A stretch of DNA of 64,000 nt from a bacterium D16-50 (GTDB taxonomy: Bacteria; Bacillota; Clostridia; Lachnospirales; Lachnospiraceae), in NCBI GenBank assembly GCA_003612485.1, contig RAZA01000009.1, positions 62,001 through 126,000 of the forward strand, in the 5' to 3' direction. The position numbers and the translations under genes were made by a program. Positions within the stretch are counted from its first letter, which is position 1, and the number at the start of each line of letters is the position of its first letter. The notes under the pieces were generated by a model, which was given only the letters and a program-made list of their open reading frames with translations, was not told the DNA's origin and did not search any database. Shown here piece by piece: positions 1-9,224 of this stretch.

Positions 1-117
1 TCCATCTACGTTGAATTCATGTTTTTCTTTTTCTGTCACGGTGAATTGGGCCTTTTGGGCGCCTGCCCCCTGCAGAGTTTTTTTCGTCTTTTCAGCAATC
101 CGTTTTATGTCTTCCAT
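1..117 (-). CDS. TldE/PmbA-family protein, N-terminal fragment (runs off window)
   Basis: Only the first 39 codons are present, read leftward from an ATG at 117. They encode a lysine- and glutamate-rich start (MEDIKRIAEKTKKTLQG) of the kind that opens TldD/PmbA proteins, before the first beta-strand region. The start lies one base past the TGA of the neighbouring TldD gene, so the two are surely co-translated. In this family TldE is the partner that lacks the metal site and forms a heterodimer with TldD. The assignment rests on the N-terminus and the operon position. The rest lies outside the window. Confidence 0.7.
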   Translation of the reverse strand, partial: MEDIKRIAEKTKKTLQGAGAQKAQFTVTEKEKHEFNVDG

Positions 118-118
118 A

Positions 119-1504
119 TCAGCGACCTCCTATCATAACCTTGCAGCGAAGGGCGGGACCGCCCATTCCAACGGGCATCGGCTGTTTTTTGCCGCAGTAG
201 CCGGAGCTTGCCCACTCTACGGTGTCGGACACCATATCCACGGTCTTCAGCATCTCGAAGGCCACGCCGGAGATTGTGGTGTCCAGAAGAGCCCGCCCCA
301 GCTTCCCTTTTTTGATTTCATAGCCCATGTTGATGCCGAACATGAACTCGCCTGTGGTATCAGCCTGACCGTTGGTGCTGTTGAGCAGGTAATAGCCGTC
401 TTCCACAGAGGCAATGATGTCCTCCAGCTTATCTTTTCCGGGCAGAACGGCAGTATTTCTCATGCGTATCAGCGGTTCGTCGGAAAAGGCCCATGCACGG
501 GCGTTTCCTTTGGGCATCGCCTCGAAATGCTGGGCGCTTTCCCTGCTGTGCAAGTATCCCGTGAGGATTCCTTCCTTGATCAGAGTTGCATCCTGTGCAG
601 GGGTTCCCTCGTCGTCCAGATATACGGGTAGAGGGGCAGGCTTTCCGAAAGCCGTGTGGGCGAAGTCCACGAGATTTACCAGCTCGGAGGCCACGCATTT
701 GTTCAGGGCAGGCCCTGCCACGGAGCCTCCCAGCACCAGATCGGCCTCCACCGTATGCCCTACAGCTTCATGGGCAAGCATTCCGGACATAAGGCCGCCG
801 AGAACCACGGTTTTGTATCCGGCTTCGGCATAGATGCCTTCCCGCTTATGCATAAGCTGTTCATAGAGGGCATCGATTTTAGAATAGCAGAGGGAAGGAT
901 CCGTAAAGTTTTCGAGGAAGGTGCCGGAACCGCCGAAGGGTACGAAAAGCTCAATGGGGGTGCCGGAAGTAGTTTCGCTGTTCAGGAATACATAGACATA
1001 GCTTCTGGGGGCGCAGATATGCCCGTCATAGCCGTCGGAGGTGCATATGATCTTTTCCATGGAGTCCTCCATTGCCACTACGGAGCGGCTGGAGAGTTTG
1101 GGGCAGTGGGCGGTGATATAAGAATCCAGCTCCTTGGCGAATTCGATATAGTGCTTCTGCGCCGCGTCTTGTATCTTCTTGCTCAAGGGGATGCCCCCGC
1201 AGGGGATGATGGGCAAGGGTTCTTTTCCGCGGCCTACATGCCGGTCCATGAAAAGGGCATTTTCGGCAGCTGCCTTCAGCACGGTCTCCGCAGCCTCACC
1301 GGAACATTCTGCCATGGAAGAAAAGCCATAGACGCCGTTTTGGTATACTCTGGCACTGGTGCCGGAGCTTTCCATCCTTGCGTTTCCGGTGAGGTTGCCC
1401 TGCACCAGCGAGACTCTTCTGTTGCGGCTTTTCTGTTCCCTCAGCTCGGTGTGTACGCCGTTGGGAAAGAGCGCTTTTTTGTTTGAGACATGATCTTCTA
1501 GCAT
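119..1504 (-). CDS. tldD: TldD-family metallopeptidase
   Basis: A 461-residue protein of normal TldD length. The zinc motif HEAVGH, the HExxxH signature of active TldD subunits, lies about residue 247. It is followed by the family's DDEGTPAQD stretch and a C-terminal GGPALRCKVMIGGR close to the canonical end. TldD/TldE heterodimers digest unfolded peptides and mature some peptide natural products; no precursor-peptide gene is visible here. A strong GAGGAGG ribosome site sits upstream of the ATG at 1504. A small perfect hairpin (1530-1545) lies in the leader, and a TATAAT-like box lies on the minus strand near 1570. A second TldD/TldE pair occurs at the other end of the window. Confidence 0.9.
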   Translation of the reverse strand: MLEDHVSNKKALFPNGVHTELREQKSRNRRVSLVQGNLTGNARMESSGTSARVYQNGVYGFSSMAECSGEAAETVLKAAAENALFMDRHVGRGKEPLPIIPCGGIPLSKKIQDAAQKHYIEFAKELDSYITAHCPKLSSRSVVAMEDSMEKIICTSDGYDGHICAPRSYVYVFLNSETTSGTPIELFVPFGGSGTFLENFTDPSLCYSKIDALYEQLMHKREGIYAEAGYKTVVLGGLMSGMLAHEAVGHTVEADLVLGGSVAGPALNKCVASELVNLVDFAHTAFGKPAPLPVYLDDEGTPAQDATLIKEGILTGYLHSRESAQHFEAMPKGNARAWAFSDEPLIRMRNTAVLPGKDKLEDIIASVEDGYYLLNSTNGQADTTGEFMFGINMGYEIKKGKLGRALLDTTISGVAFEMLKTVDMVSDTVEWASSGYCGKKQPMPVGMGGPALRCKVMIGGR

Positions 1505-1712
1505 TTGTCTACCTCCTCTTTATAGCTTTATCTCTGCTTAGAGATTGTTTTTGATGGTTTATAAATATTATAGCAGATAATATTCTTTTGTACATATCTT
1601 ATCGAAAAATGCAGGCGGTATATTTTTAGCAAAAAATAAGATTCTGTTTATAGAAAATCCGGCTTTTTTTGATATGATATAGATGGTTGAATTTGGAAAA
1701 GGGAGGGACGGT

Positions 1713-2888
1713 ATGGGAACGATATTGAATTATCTGGAGCAATTTGGGAAATATACATTTTCGGAGATGCCTATGACGGAGCTGGACAGCCTTGCTCTGT
1801 GCCAGCTGTCGTACCTGAAGTTTGAAGGAATGGTGCCGGGAGCAAAGGACGGACTGGCATCCGTCACGCTGAAAAGTCTGGAGAGCCATCCTGAGTTCGA
1901 GAAGCTTTTTGCCGATGTCCGCTTTGAGAAAAACAATAGGGCTCTCATGAGGAGAATGCTGGAGGGCAAAAGGTTCGGAGGGATTCGTCTGAATCATTAT
2001 GTGAATATCGTGGAAGAGAAGTGGGAGACCCAGTTTTCTGCGATAACCTGCGAGCTGGACGACAAAACGGTCTATGTGGCATATAGGGGAACTGACGAGA
2101 CTATCGTAGGCTGGAAAGAGGATTTTAATATGGCGTTCATCTCCCCGGTGCCGGCGCAGGAATGCAGCGTCATGTATCTGGAGGCGGTGGCGGAGAAGCT
2201 TTCAGGACCGCTCTATCTGGGCGGGCATTCCAAGGGAGGAAATCTGGCGGTCTACAGCGCCATGAACTGCAGAGAGGAGATTCAGGACAGAATCGTCAGA
2301 ATATACAGCATGGACGGACCGGGTTTTCGGCCGGAGGTTCTGGAGCGATGCGGCTATGAGAAAATAGCGGAGAGGGTGGAGAAGATTCTTCCCCATTCTT
2401 CTCTGGTAGGAATGCTCTTTGAGTCGGACATGCACTATAGGGTGGTGAAGAGCAAGACCATCGGGCTGGCGCAGCATGATCCTTACACGTGGCTGGTGAC
2501 GGGAAATCATCTGGTGAAGGCAAATGATGTCTATGAGCGGAGAAAGCATATGGACAATACGCTGAATCAGTGGATATTGTCCTTGGACGAACAGCAGCTG
2601 AGGACCTTTGTGGATACCTTGTTTCAGGTGATCAGCGCATCTGATGTAGACAATCTCATAGACCTTACGGCCGAGTGGAGAAAGAGCATGAACGGCATCA
2701 TCTCTGCCATGAAAGAGTTGGACGGCCAGACCTCGGAGATGCTGAAGAATATGATCAAGTCATTGTTCGAGATGGCCGGCAGCAATATGAAAAAGGAAGT
2801 GGTCTCCAAAACGGAAGCTACCTTGAGCCTGATATCCCAGAAGACGAAACCAGAGAGGAAAAATAGGACAAAACCAGCTCCCCGCTGA
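1713..2888 (+). CDS. DUF2974 (Mbeg1-like) alpha/beta-hydrolase
   Basis: A 391-residue protein, using the ATG at 1713 that follows GGGAGGGA; an ATG 30 bases earlier has no ribosome site. The nucleophile-elbow motif GGHSKGGNLAV (GxSxG, Ser about residue 172) and the preceding YRGTDETIVGWKEDF are typical of the lipase-like DUF2974 family found widely in clostridia. The C-terminal third is helical and probably a cap or partner-binding part. No signal peptide is seen, so it should be cytoplasmic. Substrate is unknown. Its last 71 bases overlap the end of the convergent amidotransferase-like gene. Confidence 0.8.
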   Translation: MGTILNYLEQFGKYTFSEMPMTELDSLALCQLSYLKFEGMVPGAKDGLASVTLKSLESHPEFEKLFADVRFEKNNRALMRRMLEGKRFGGIRLNHYVNIVEEKWETQFSAITCELDDKTVYVAYRGTDETIVGWKEDFNMAFISPVPAQECSVMYLEAVAEKLSGPLYLGGHSKGGNLAVYSAMNCREEIQDRIVRIYSMDGPGFRPEVLERCGYEKIAERVEKILPHSSLVGMLFESDMHYRVVKSKTIGLAQHDPYTWLVTGNHLVKANDVYERRKHMDNTLNQWILSLDEQQLRTFVDTLFQVISASDVDNLIDLTAEWRKSMNGIISAMKELDGQTSEMLKNMIKSLFEMAGSNMKKEVVSKTEATLSLISQKTKPERKNRTKPAPR

Positions 2889-3474
2889 TCTGGGACCGCC
2901 TCTCATCCATGCGTTCGGGATGCCACTGGACACCGATGACGGGAAGGGATTCGTGGGAGATTGCTTCAATACATCCGTCCAGAGGACAGATCTGAACGGC
3001 TGCCAGCCCTTTGCCCAGCCTTTTGACGGCCTGATGGTGGGCGCTGTTGACCAGAGCGGTTCTCCCATAGAGGGGATAGAGCCAGGAACCCTGACAGATA
3101 GCGGTTGGGTGGTATTTATCCCCGTTCTCATATCGGTGACAGCTTCCCGTGGGCATATCCTGCACCAGGGTACCCCCCAGCCCCACATTGATCACCTGCA
3201 TGCCCTTGCAGATGCCCAGAACAGGGAGGCCCTTATGCAGAGCCATGTGGAAGATCTGCAGCTGCAGAATGTCCAGCTGTGTATCGATGTTTCTGGAGCC
3301 ATGGTTTTCTTCACCGAAGAACGCAGGGGCGATGTCTCCTCCTCCGGGGAAAAGCAGTCCCTGACAGCAGGAGGCGGCGTCCATGTCCAGCGTTACCAGA
3401 GGAGTGGCCACGGACTGAACGAATCGGATATAATTGGCGGTATCGGCAGGTCTGCCGATGATTGCGATTTTCAT
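2818..3474 (-). CDS. Gamma-glutamyl-gamma-aminobutyrate hydrolase family protein (peptidase C26)
   Basis: A 218-residue class-I glutamine-amidotransferase-like hydrolase. The oxyanion segment PGGGDIAPAFFGEE, the nucleophile elbow GICKGMQVINV (Cys about residue 91) and GVQWHPE with the catalytic His are all present. Members hydrolyse gamma-glutamyl amide bonds, as in putrescine breakdown (PuuD), but no other polyamine-degradation gene is nearby, so the substrate is open. The gene is convergent with the DUF2974 gene and overlaps it by 71 bp. AAGGA precedes the ATG. Confidence 0.88.
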   Translation of the reverse strand: MKIAIIGRPADTANYIRFVQSVATPLVTLDMDAASCCQGLLFPGGGDIAPAFFGEENHGSRNIDTQLDILQLQIFHMALHKGLPVLGICKGMQVINVGLGGTLVQDMPTGSCHRYENGDKYHPTAICQGSWLYPLYGRTALVNSAHHQAVKRLGKGLAAVQICPLDGCIEAISHESLPVIGVQWHPERMDERRSQISGELVLSYFSSLVSSSGISGSR

Positions 3475-3672
3475 TGGCTTGGTTTCCTTGGAGGGAATTC
3501 TCTTTCATCATATGTGGGAGTCAGCCTTCCTATGACGTATATTTGAAAAGGGGATTCTTAATAGAATTTGGATAATAGAATCATGTTTTGATTCTATCAT
3601 AAATTTCCGCTTTATCTGAGAGGAAAAATCTGTTAGAATACTAAAAGCAATCAAAGGACGGGGTCTTACGGA

Positions 3673-6390
3673 ATGATGAGGATGGAAAAAGGTTCAAGGA
3701 TATCAAGCTTAAGGAAAGCGGGCGGCGGAGCCCGGCTGATGACGATGGCGCTGGCACTGTTGGTTCCTTCGGGAATCATGCTGGTATTGTTTGTGATCAG
3801 GGGTATTTATCCCTTTGGGGACAGAAGCTTTCTGTTTTCAGATATGTACCATCAATATATGCCCTTCTTTAGCGAACTGCTTCACAAGATAAGGGGAGGT
3901 GAAAATCTGAGCTTTTCCTTCAACGTGGGGATAGGTTCCAATTTTCTGGCCCTTTTCGTGTATTATCTGGCCAGTCCCCTGCATGTTTTTTCGCTGTTGG
4001 TGCCGGAATCCCATCTCATGGAATTCATGAGCTATCTCATCGTTGCGAAGATCGGTTTGGCGGGTCTTACTGCCTACATCTATCTGCGCAGGCGTTTTTT
4101 GACATGCCGGAAAACCTCGGAATGCAAGCAGGTAAGCGCAGAGAGGGCCGTTCGGGCCGGAGAGTGGGGAGCTTTGCTGTTCTCTTGTTTCTATGCGCTT
4201 TCAGGATTCATGGCTGCATATAATTACAATATCATGTGGGTGGACTGCGTGGTACTTTTGCCGCTGATCGTGCTGGGGCTGGAAAGGCTGGTGCAGGAAG
4301 GCCGGTGGGGAATGTACTGTGTGACTCTGGCAGTCTCTATATTCACCAATTTTTACCTTAGCATCATGATCTGCATCTTTCTGGTGCTTTACTTCATTTT
4401 ATTGCTGGTGACGGAGAAGAACCGCCTCCGGAGCATGATATATTTTTTGAATACATCTCTGCTTGCGGGAGGGCTGGCGGCGATTCTGCTGATTCCGGAG
4501 GTGTGCGCCATTCTCCAGACGGACTTCGGGGATATGAACTTTCCTAAGAAGGCAGAGTCTTATTTTTCGGTGCTGGACATGCTGGCAAGGCATTGTGTCT
4601 GTGTCTATACGGAGCGGGGGCTGGACCATTGGCCCAATATCTACTGCGGCAGCGCAGTGCTGATGCTTGTCCCCATGTATCTTATGAACAAGCGGATTTC
4701 CATTCGGGAGAAATTCTGCCGGATGGCCTTGGCGGGATTTCTTCTGCTGAGCTTTGGCACGAACACGCTGGACTTTATCTGGCATGGGATGAACTACCCG
4801 GATTCTCTGCCGGCCAGACAGTCTTTCCTCTATATCTTTTTGATCCTGACTATGTGCTACGATGCATGGTGCCGTGTGCGGGAGGAGGGGGAGCAGCAGA
4901 TCTTATACGGGTATCTGTGCGCGGCGGCGTTCTTCTTGTTTTGCGAGAAGTTTATCTCCCATGAGGATTTTGAGATGGGAGTCAAGATATTGACTCTGGT
5001 CTTTGTCAGTGTCTATGGGATACTTTTGTGGCTGTACCGAACCAGAAAGGCCGTGAGCGTCCATAAGGCATTGGCATTGGTGGCTCTGGTGGCGGTAATC
5101 GGAGAATGTACCATCAACACCTATGCCACAAGCGTGGGCACGGTGAGCCGCAGCGCCTATCTGGGTCAGCAAGACGACTATAAGAGTCTCTATGAGATGA
5201 CCAAGGAACAAGAGACGGGGCTTTATCGTGTGGAGAAGTTCACCAGAAAGACGAAAAACGACGGAACGCTGACGGGGTATCCTACGGCCAGCGTCTTTTC
5301 CTCCACCCAGAATTCTTATGTAATGGATATGTATAGAGTGTTGGGAATGCGCCACAGCAAAGTGTATTATGGGTTTGACGGTGCCACGGCATTGACTTCT
5401 GCCTTGTTGAACGTGAATTATATGTTCGGGGAGTCGGAGAAATATGAGAACGGGCTATATGCCCTTGAGGCCAGCAGCGGCGATGTCTACCTCTACCGGT
5501 GCAATGCAGTGCTGCCCTTCGGCTATGTGGCACCGCCCGGTTTTGATCTCACGGATGCTTATCAGGACAACGGAATCCGCGTCCAGAACAAGATGATCTC
5601 CGATCTGGGGATCCGAAAGCCGCTTTTTTCTCAGGTCAGCAAAAAGCAGTCAGGGGATGATGTGGTTTTCACGGCGGACAAGGACGGGTACTATTACGGA
5701 ATGCTCACGGCATCCGGCACCGGGAAGGTGATGTACTTGGGGGGGAGCACGGAGTCCCAGACCTACAGCGATCTGAAGAACGGTTCCATACTGTACCTTG
5801 GGTATTTGGAGGAGGGCCAGAAAATCACGCTGGCCAACGGCAATGAGAAGGATGCAACGCGAAAGGTGTCTGCGAATGTGTACCGGATGAACGAAGATGT
5901 GCTTTGGGAGGCTCTGGATCTGCTTTCTGCCCAGCATATGGAGAATGTTGTCTGGGAGAGCGATTTCATTTCAGGGGACATCACGCTGGAGGAGGCGGGC
6001 AGGCTGATTCTTTCCGTGCCGTATGAGGACGGGTGGACGGTATGCGTGAACGGCGAGGAGATGGAAGGCACACTCTTCGGCGGCTGTCTCATGGCCTTTG
6101 ATCTGGAGCCGGGGCAATATTCTTTTGAAATGAAGTATGTGCCTAAAGGATTTGGGGCAGGAGCTGCCGTCAGCGGCGTCAGTGCTGCGGTTCTTGGAAC
6201 AGTCCTCTTTGTGGGACGGAAGGGACGGCGCAGAAAGGGAGGCCCAAAGCAGGAGGATCCGCCCCAGGAGGGATGCCAATCCGGTGTGGATGCACGCAAA
6301 ATGCCGGAGGATTCTGAGGAAGATCCGCCCCAGAAGGGATGCCGGTCCGAGGAGCAGGCAATGCCAGAGGAGCAGGAGGATTCTGAATAG
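3673..6390 (+). CDS. YfhO-family multi-spanning membrane protein
   Basis: A 905-residue protein with about a dozen hydrophobic segments in the first 480 residues, then an extracytoplasmic beta-rich region and one final membrane helix (residues about 835-855). The DMYHQYMPFF motif near residue 60 and NYNIMWVDCV are typical of the YfhO family. B. subtilis YfhO is linked to glycosylation of lipoteichoic acid; GT-C-like glycosyltransfer from a lipid-linked sugar is the likely role. The last 45 residues are a hydrophilic acidic tail with an internal repeat (see repeat finding). Either ATG at 3673 or 3676 could be used, after AAAGGACGGGG. Confidence 0.85.
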   Translation: MMRMEKGSRISSLRKAGGGARLMTMALALLVPSGIMLVLFVIRGIYPFGDRSFLFSDMYHQYMPFFSELLHKIRGGENLSFSFNVGIGSNFLALFVYYLASPLHVFSLLVPESHLMEFMSYLIVAKIGLAGLTAYIYLRRRFLTCRKTSECKQVSAERAVRAGEWGALLFSCFYALSGFMAAYNYNIMWVDCVVLLPLIVLGLERLVQEGRWGMYCVTLAVSIFTNFYLSIMICIFLVLYFILLLVTEKNRLRSMIYFLNTSLLAGGLAAILLIPEVCAILQTDFGDMNFPKKAESYFSVLDMLARHCVCVYTERGLDHWPNIYCGSAVLMLVPMYLMNKRISIREKFCRMALAGFLLLSFGTNTLDFIWHGMNYPDSLPARQSFLYIFLILTMCYDAWCRVREEGEQQILYGYLCAAAFFLFCEKFISHEDFEMGVKILTLVFVSVYGILLWLYRTRKAVSVHKALALVALVAVIGECTINTYATSVGTVSRSAYLGQQDDYKSLYEMTKEQETGLYRVEKFTRKTKNDGTLTGYPTASVFSSTQNSYVMDMYRVLGMRHSKVYYGFDGATALTSALLNVNYMFGESEKYENGLYALEASSGDVYLYRCNAVLPFGYVAPPGFDLTDAYQDNGIRVQNKMISDLGIRKPLFSQVSKKQSGDDVVFTADKDGYYYGMLTASGTGKVMYLGGSTESQTYSDLKNGSILYLGYLEEGQKITLANGNEKDATRKVSANVYRMNEDVLWEALDLLSAQHMENVVWESDFISGDITLEEAGRLILSVPYEDGWTVCVNGEEMEGTLFGGCLMAFDLEPGQYSFEMKYVPKGFGAGAAVSGVSAAVLGTVLFVGRKGRRRKGGPKQEDPPQEGCQSGVDARKMPEDSEEDPPQKGCRSEEQAMPEEQEDSE

Positions 6391-6601
6391 GTTTGCATTG
6401 ATTCCTCAGGAAGGTTTCCGCCATGGGCCGTTGCGAGGCGGAAGAGAAGAGGAGCGGTGGTGGCGTCCGCAAAATCCATAGTGGCAAATTTTGGCATAGT
6501 ATGCTAAAATAAGGATATGCAGATGGCTGCGGCCATAGGGCAGTAGAGCCCAAATCCAAGGAAAGGGCAACGAATATTGCGTTGTGCAGGTGAGGCATAT
6601 G

Positions 6602-7834
6602 ATGCTTGCGTTGATACCTCTTTTTGATGAAAATATGGCGGTAAAGGCATATTCAGTCTTTTCTCAAAAGGACAATTTCTTTTTGAATCCCCTGATGCTG
6701 GGGACGGGCCGGTTTGACGGCGCGGCAGCGGTGGAGGGACTGGAGCTGATCGAGAGCATGGGGATAGAGACGCTTTCGGCGGATGAGGAGATATTCGTTC
6801 CGGTAAGCAATATTTCCGTTTTTTCCGATGTGGAGGCTCAGTGCAGCGCGCCTCACGAGAGGCTGGTGTTTCTGATAGACAACACGATTCCGCCCATCGG
6901 GATGTATGTGGAGCGTTTGAGGGAACTGAAGGAGAAGGGGTATAAGCTTGCCATGCGGAAGCTGGCGGTGGCAGATTTTGAAAGCTACCGGGAGGTTCTG
7001 AAGCTGACGGACTATATATTCCTGAACAACCGTAAGATCGCCATCGAAAAAGCCCGAATCTACTTCGGGAAGCTGTACCCCAATATCAAGCTCTGCGCCG
7101 GGAACATAGACAATATGGAAATATTCAAGGAGCTGAAGGCCGGAGGAGGCTATCAGCTCTATGAGGGAAATTTTTATAGAGTACCCGTTACCAAGGGCGA
7201 AAATGAGGTGGCGCCCCTGAAGGTGAACTATATAGAGCTGCTGAATATGGTGAACAACGACAATTTCGATCTGATAGATGCGGCGGACATCATAGGACGG
7301 GATACGGCGCTGACCATATCGCTGCTGAGGATGGTCAATAAGATGACTGTGACTTCGGGTATAACCACCATCCGCCATGCGGCGGCTATGCTGGGGCAGG
7401 CGGAGCTTAGAAAATGGATCAATACCGCAGTGGTGAACGAGCTTTATGCCGACAAGCCAAGTGAGATCACCAGACTTTCCCTTCTGCGGGCTAAGTTTGC
7501 GGAAAAGCTGGCAGGCGTCTTCGGCATGGAGAATAAGGGGGAGGAGCTGTTTCTCATGGGGCTTTTCTCTGTGCTGGACGTGATTCTGGAAAAACCCATG
7601 GAAGATGCTTTGGAGATGGTCAAGGTGGACGGAGAGATCCGGGGTGCCCTGATTCGGCAAAGCGGGCCTCTGGCTCCGGTGCTGGAGCTGATGACGCATT
7701 ATGAGACTGCCAACTGGCAGGATGTGTCCAGACAGCTGGTTTTGGCGGAGATTGACGTGAAGCCGGTGAGCGAGGCCTATGAGGAGGCGCTTCGGTGGTA
7801 TCGTGACTTGATGGCGGGAGAGGCCGGAAAATAG
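6602..7834 (+). CDS. EAL-HDOD (YuxH-like) signalling protein, degenerate EAL
   Basis: A 410-residue protein. The N-terminal half has the EAL phosphodiesterase fold pattern (residues about 1-195), but the signature glutamates are replaced: YSVFSQ stands where the ExLxR motif belongs. It is therefore unlikely to cleave cyclic-di-GMP. The second half (about 200-400) is an HDOD domain with the VNYIELLNMVNND start and the DTALTISLLRMVN core. YuxH-type proteins are thought to be non-enzymatic signalling scaffolds. Start chosen 6 bases after AGGTGAGG. It stands alone between YfhO and carA. Confidence 0.85.
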   Translation: MLALIPLFDENMAVKAYSVFSQKDNFFLNPLMLGTGRFDGAAAVEGLELIESMGIETLSADEEIFVPVSNISVFSDVEAQCSAPHERLVFLIDNTIPPIGMYVERLRELKEKGYKLAMRKLAVADFESYREVLKLTDYIFLNNRKIAIEKARIYFGKLYPNIKLCAGNIDNMEIFKELKAGGGYQLYEGNFYRVPVTKGENEVAPLKVNYIELLNMVNNDNFDLIDAADIIGRDTALTISLLRMVNKMTVTSGITTIRHAAAMLGQAELRKWINTAVVNELYADKPSEITRLSLLRAKFAEKLAGVFGMENKGEELFLMGLFSVLDVILEKPMEDALEMVKVDGEIRGALIRQSGPLAPVLELMTHYETANWQDVSRQLVLAEIDVKPVSEAYEEALRWYRDLMAGEAGK

Positions 7835-7852
7835 AGCGAAAAATACTTGCGT

Positions 7853-7889
7853 AGGGCGTGAAATCGAAGGGGATTCTTCGGCACGCCCT
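7853..7889 (+). promoter_or_regulatory. Hairpin in the carA leader
   Basis: Arms AGGGCGTG (7853-7860) and CACGCCCT (7882-7889) pair exactly, with an inner CGAAG/CTTCG pairing. It sits 21 bases before the carA ATG and after the stop of the EAL-HDOD gene, with no T-run. It could end the upstream transcript or act as a carAB leader structure. There is no PyrR-box-like sequence that I recognise. Confidence 0.45.
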
Positions 7890-7910
7890 TAAGTGCAGAT
7901 AGGAGAGATT

Positions 7911-9224
7911 ATGAAGGCGTACTTGATTTTGGAGGACGGCACCGTATTTGAAGGGATCCACATCGGCGCCCTTCGGGAGGTAATCAGCGAGATCGTATTC
8001 AATACCTCTATGGCAGGATATCTGGAAGTGCTGACAGATCCTTCTTATGCGGGTCAGGCCGTATGCATGACCTATCCCTTGATCGGCAATTACGGCATAT
8101 GCAGGGACGACATGGAATCCGCAGGGCCTTGGCTGGACGGATTCATAGTGCGGGAGCTTTCCCGGATCCCCAGCAATTTCCGGTGCGATATGACCATCCA
8201 GCAATTTCTTGAGGAAAGCGGCGTGCCCGGCATCGCGGGCATTGATACCAGAGCCTTGACGAAGATTTTGCGGGAAAAGGGTACCATGAACGGCATGATT
8301 ACCACGAATGGAGAATACGATCTGGAGGAGATCCTTCCCAAGCTGAAGGCGTACACCACGGGAAAAGTAGTGGAGAGAGTGACCTGCAGGGAGAAGTATG
8401 TGGTGAAGCCTGCGGAAACTTTGGAGGAGAACGGGCCGCTGTCCGGATCCGCAAGGTTTGACAAAGAGGCGTTTGCCAGAGGGGAGCGGGAGCTTAGGCC
8501 TGCGCTGGTGAAGGAGCTGTGCGGCAAGGGCTTGCGGGTGGCGCTTCTGGATTTCGGTGCTAAGGCAAACATCGCCCGCTCCCTTGCGGAGAGGGGCTGC
8601 GAGGTGACTGTCTATCCTGCGCTGACTTCCGCGGAGGAGATCCTTGCGACTGAGCCGGACGGTATTATGCTCAGCAATGGTCCGGGAGATCCAAAGGAAT
8701 GCACCTCTATGATTCGGGAAGTGAAGAAGCTGTATGATTCGGAGGTTCCCATTTTTGCTATCTGTCTGGGGCATCAGCTGATGGCCCTTGCGGTGGGAGG
8801 GGACACCCACAAGATGAAATACGGGCACCGGGGCGGGAATCATCCGGTGAAGGATCTGGAGACGGGCAGGGTATATATTTCATCCCAGAATCATGGCTAT
8901 GTGGTGGATACGGACAAGCTGGATGAAAGCATAGCGGTTCCGGCCTTTGTGAACGTGAACGACAAAACCAACGAGGGGCTTGCCTACACGGGCAAGAATA
9001 TCTTTACGGTACAGTATCATCCGGAGAGCTGTCCGGGGCCTCAGGACTCCGGATACCTATTCGACAGATTTATCCAAATGATGCGAAAGAGCGAAGCGAC
9101 GGAGCATCATTTTGAGATGCGAAAGAGCGAAGCGAAAGAGCATCATTTTAAGATGCGAAAGAGCGAAGCGAAAGAGCATCATTTTGAGATGCGAAAGAGC
9201 GAAGGGGGGAACGGCAATGCCTAA
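7911..9224 (+). CDS. carA: Carbamoyl-phosphate synthase small (glutaminase) subunit
   Basis: A 437-residue CarA, which releases ammonia from glutamine for CarB. This feeds arginine and pyrimidine synthesis. The N-terminal domain starts [15 protein letters not shown]. The amidotransferase domain has the nucleophile motif [12 protein letters not shown] (Cys about residue 285) and YHPESCPG with the catalytic His. The last ~48 residues are not part of the family: they come from a 36-bp tandem repeat ([12 protein letters not shown] units) that lengthens the tail beyond the usual ~360-380 residues. The stop overlaps the carB start by 8 bases, implying coupled translation. GGAGAG precedes the ATG. 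Confidence 0.95.
   Translation: MKAYLILEDGTVFEGIHIGALREVISEIVFNTSMAGYLEVLTDPSYAGQAVCMTYPLIGNYGICRDDMESAGPWLDGFIVRELSRIPSNFRCDMTIQQFLEESGVPGIAGIDTRALTKILREKGTMNGMITTNGEYDLEEILPKLKAYTTGKVVERVTCREKYVVKPAETLEENGPLSGSARFDKEAFARGERELRPALVKELCGKGLRVALLDFGAKANIARSLAERGCEVTVYPALTSAEEILATEPDGIMLSNGPGDPKECTSMIREVKKLYDSEVPIFAICLGHQLMALAVGGDTHKMKYGHRGGNHPVKDLETGRVYISSQNHGYVVDTDKLDESIAVPAFVNVNDKTNEGLAYTGKNIFTVQYHPESCPGPQDSGYLFDRFIQMMRKSEATEHHFEMRKSEAKEHHFKMRKSEAKEHHFEMRKSEGGNGNA
9081..9204 (+). repeat. 36-bp tandem repeat at the end of carA
   Basis: Three full 36-base units (9081, 9117, 9153) and a 16-base partial unit (9189) follow one another without spacers. Units differ at only one to three positions. 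Each begins with ATGCGAAAGAGCGAAG and is exactly 12 codons, so carA stays open. The partial unit ends two bases before the purine-rich carB ribosome site. Confidence 0.97.

Noticed and set aside
11..631. Plus-strand frames opposite the left tldD gene
   Set aside because: Shadows of the TldD coding sequence without start signals.
9081..9204. CRISPR array at the carA end
   Set aside because: The 36-base units are directly adjacent with no spacers, lie inside a coding frame, and no cas gene is present.
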